NCBI GenBank assembly: GCA_001600875.1 | Contig: BCLD01000001.1 | Location: 1,067,980 to 1,131,979, forward strand | Length of the DNA stretch: 64,000 nucleotides | Reading direction: 5' to 3' | Source: Solicoccozyma terricola | Taxonomy: Eukaryota; Basidiomycota; Tremellomycetes; Filobasidiales; Piskurozymaceae | Shown here: one piece after another, positions 62,216 through 64,000 of the stretch | Layout: every line of letters starts with the position of its first letter | Position numbering within the stretch: position 1 is the stretch's first letter | Made by a program: the position numbers and the translations under genes | Notes under the pieces: model-generated | Seen by the model: the letters and a program-made list of their open reading frames with translations, nothing else | What the model was told of the DNA's origin: nothing | Database searches by the model: none

Positions 62216-62989
62216 CTATATATCCTTTTCAACCTGCCACCCCGTCCGCTGCTCCGTCCAGGTGTTCCATCGCCACAGCTCCGTCTTACTCTTCCAGTCC
62301 CAGACGATAGGAGCTGTACGTATCTCTTCCGAATCTACATCTGAGGAGTTACCATGTAGAGATTTGTCTACCCATACGATGGATTGTTGGGCTCGAACGA
62401 GGAAGTGGCCATGACGAAGCAGAAGCCACCGTCCTGTTGAGATGTGCTTTCCATCCGCCTGCTGAGGTGGGAAAGGGGGGAGGGGAGGGAGGGAGGGAAG
62501 AGAGATAAGCCAAGAGCACCCGACGATCAGGCAAGCCGGGTTCACCTGTGTGTTACATTCAACTCCCACAGTCCTGAGTGTGTGTTCGATGTCATGTATT
62601 GTGTAGCTGGAGTGTGTGCTAGTATCATACTTGCTCCAGAACTCGGCAGTTGGAAGCTAACGACAGGGGTGAGGGGTTGGCCGACTTCAGTTTTTGCGCT
62701 CCTTTCCCTATTCACACAAAGCTTAGGACATTTTTCTCACCTCGCAATTCCGTGCCATGATGAGACTTTCGTACAGACTAGTGAGCAGGAGAGTTGGGGT
62801 GGGAGGAAGTGGTACCTTCCAGATCGTCGTCTTGAGTCGCGGGTTGATCACCTTGATAGACAGATCGGATGGCCGGGTGCGGTCTTTGAAGTTTGATTTC
62901 GGGTTGAGGTAGTGAGAGGAGGTACTACTTAGTGGCGATGACAGGAAGTCAAGGTCATGGAGAGGTGAACAATCTTGGTTTGGAGACAT
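62216..62989 (-). CDS. Hypothetical protein with Trp-rich C-terminus
   Basis: No family recognised. It starts at 62989 with MSPNQDCSPLHDLDFLSSPL, followed by PSDLSIKVINPRLKTTIWK and a GTACCA donor near 62812. A second coding-like stretch (about 62700-62555) reads SFQLPSSGASMILAHTPATQ and THSGLWELNVTH. After a G/C-rich intron the last exon encodes ADGKHISTGRWLLLRHGHFL, VRAQQSIVWVDKSLHGNSSD and IVWDWKSKTELWRWNTWTEQ, ending EKDI (stop 62216-62218). The alternating Trp/polar pattern suggests a beta-rich fold. Exon 1 to exon 2 phase is not settled. Confidence 0.5.
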
Positions 62990-63529
62990 GGCTGAGCTGA
63001 GAGCTGGTTCTCAATCGGGTGGCGAGAGGTGCTATGTTTCAGAAAAGTCACTTGCGATGTGTTTACTCCTCGAGAGGGGAATGCATGAACCTTCAGGCTG
63101 ATATACAGATTTCTTTGTGGCCTGTAATTTGATCACATCATCCCGTTGATGGCAAGGGGGGGAGGGGGAGGGGGGGGGGTACGAACAGGGAGATTCTAGG
63201 GAGAGATTACTCTCACCTCCTATTCCCCCCTGTTTTTTTTCCTACTCGAGGGCCTAAAGGACTGATAGAATGAAGGGAGGGTCATAGCCGAACACAAAGA
63301 TAACGGTGTAACACGGGATAAAGGGAAGTCAAATGACCTCCTTCAGTACTACACGGCCGGGCGCAGCGCTGGAATTTGGAGACATTCGCATATTCATTTG
63401 ATCATCGCAACGGCAAACTGCCCGGAATCATTCCAGGCGGATCACTAAGTACAATGGGAAGAGGATCAACGTGATACCGCTTTTCGGTTCCCGTAGCGAG
63501 TTGTTTGCAGGTGATAACTGTCTGTGAGA
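62990..63529. other. Intergenic region with a G-rich tract
   Basis: About 540 bases. A broken G-run (63153-63179) and a T8 run (63233-63240) are the only notable features. It should contain the promoter of the upstream minus-strand gene. Confidence 0.5.
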
Positions 63530-63945
63530 TCAAGCATTATGTATACCAGTCATTGACCGATGATTCCTAGGCATGTTGGTGGGCGTGGGGAGCATCATAT
63601 AGGAGTGCTGTATTGCGTCGGTCATATGCCAATTGCAGCACCATTCGTCTGGCTTGAAAGGGCATTCGCCATTCCCCCTTTCAAATCCCCTATGATGCGA
63701 AACTGCGGGAGAAGTGGGCTTCTTCAGAAAGGGCTCGGGGGAAATCTTCATGCCTTATCTGCTCATGCTGTGTCAGAGACTGCATTATCGGGTGGGCTTT
63801 GACGGTCTGGCGATCGATGATCCAGTACATCCGAAGTGGTAGTATGTGGAAGCTCACCATCAAAGCCCATGCAATATTTGTCTTTGCTCATTATATCTAG
63901 GAATGCCCTACAGCACCTTTTCCCCCCACTATTCAAGCATATCAC
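63530..63945 (-). CDS. Possible partial gene at right edge
   Basis: On the minus strand two coding-like segments appear: one with MSKDKYCMGFDG followed by a GTGAGC donor (near 63860), and a later one with ERGNGECPFKPDEWCCNWHM and TDAIQHSYMMLPTPTNMPRN ending at 63530. They could be consecutive exons of a Cys-rich protein whose 5' part lies at or beyond the window end. The splice between them is not demonstrated and no homologue is recognised. Confidence 0.25.
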
Positions 63946-64000
63946 AATCTCGCATTCACCGACCGGTTATTCAAATAGCTCATGACCATATCAGAAGCCT

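Overview
The window is nuclear DNA of a basidiomycete fungus, most likely a Tremellomycete yeast of the Cryptococcus/Kwoniella type. Genes are dense and split by many short introns, mostly about 50-100 bases, with GTGAGT/GTAAGT-type donors and CAG/TAG acceptors. Both strands are used. The set is mainly housekeeping, and many proteins carry the low-complexity tails common in this group. The genus is an inference from gene architecture; no rDNA or other species marker is present.

Layout. 0.1-3.2 kb: a coiled-coil protein of unknown function. 3.5-5.1 kb: splicing factor Cwc2. 5.2-10.5 kb (-): the replication helicase/nuclease Dna2. 11.5-14.35 kb: translation release factor eRF1, with at least 20 exons. 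14.8-17.3 kb: poorly resolved membrane-protein candidates. 17.5-21.9 kb: an Msb1/Mug8-family polarity protein. 22.4-28.2 kb: a full-length PDR (ABCG) drug-efflux pump. 28.6-31.6 kb (-): a half-size ABC exporter, divergent from a quinone oxidoreductase at 32.0-34.0 kb. 34.2-37.7 kb: a head-to-head pair of proteasome genes (RPN12 and the beta1 subunit PRE3). 38.0-39.3 kb (-): glutathione peroxidase-like thiol peroxidase. 39.6-41.8 kb (-): Arp3. 42.1-43.7 kb (-): pyridoxal kinase. 44.1-44.9 kb: coding-like debris. 45.3-45.9 kb (-): a small signal-peptide/membrane/Tyr-Pro-Gln-rich protein. 46.2 kb: an intron-containing tRNA. 46.4-47.0 kb: complex I subunit NDUFB11/ESSS. 47.3-50.7 kb (-): copper amine oxidase. 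52.0-54.7 kb: a doubtful disordered ORF and unexplained sequence. 54.8-57.6 kb: a Medusa-like (DUF7082) regulator. 58.1-60.6 kb: the ERAD ubiquitin ligase Hrd1. 60.7-61.7 kb (-): two tandem small Myb/SANT-like genes. 62.2-63.0 kb (-): a hypothetical protein. 63.5-63.9 kb: a possible partial gene at the right edge.

I found no CRISPR array, no complete transposon and no obvious biosynthetic cluster. The points most worth following up are regulatory and architectural. They include a shared promoter between two proteasome genes that carries a PDRE-like palindrome, paired TGACGTG and CACGTG boxes between the ABC exporter and the quinone oxidoreductase, and an XBP1-type UPR element upstream of Hrd1. 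Others are a 13-base CRE-containing block shared by two distant promoters, a 7-base micro-exon next to a GC-AG intron in eRF1, and a Gly/Pro-rich insertion inside an ABC ATPase domain. Exon boundaries were placed by eye from splice motifs and reading-frame continuity.
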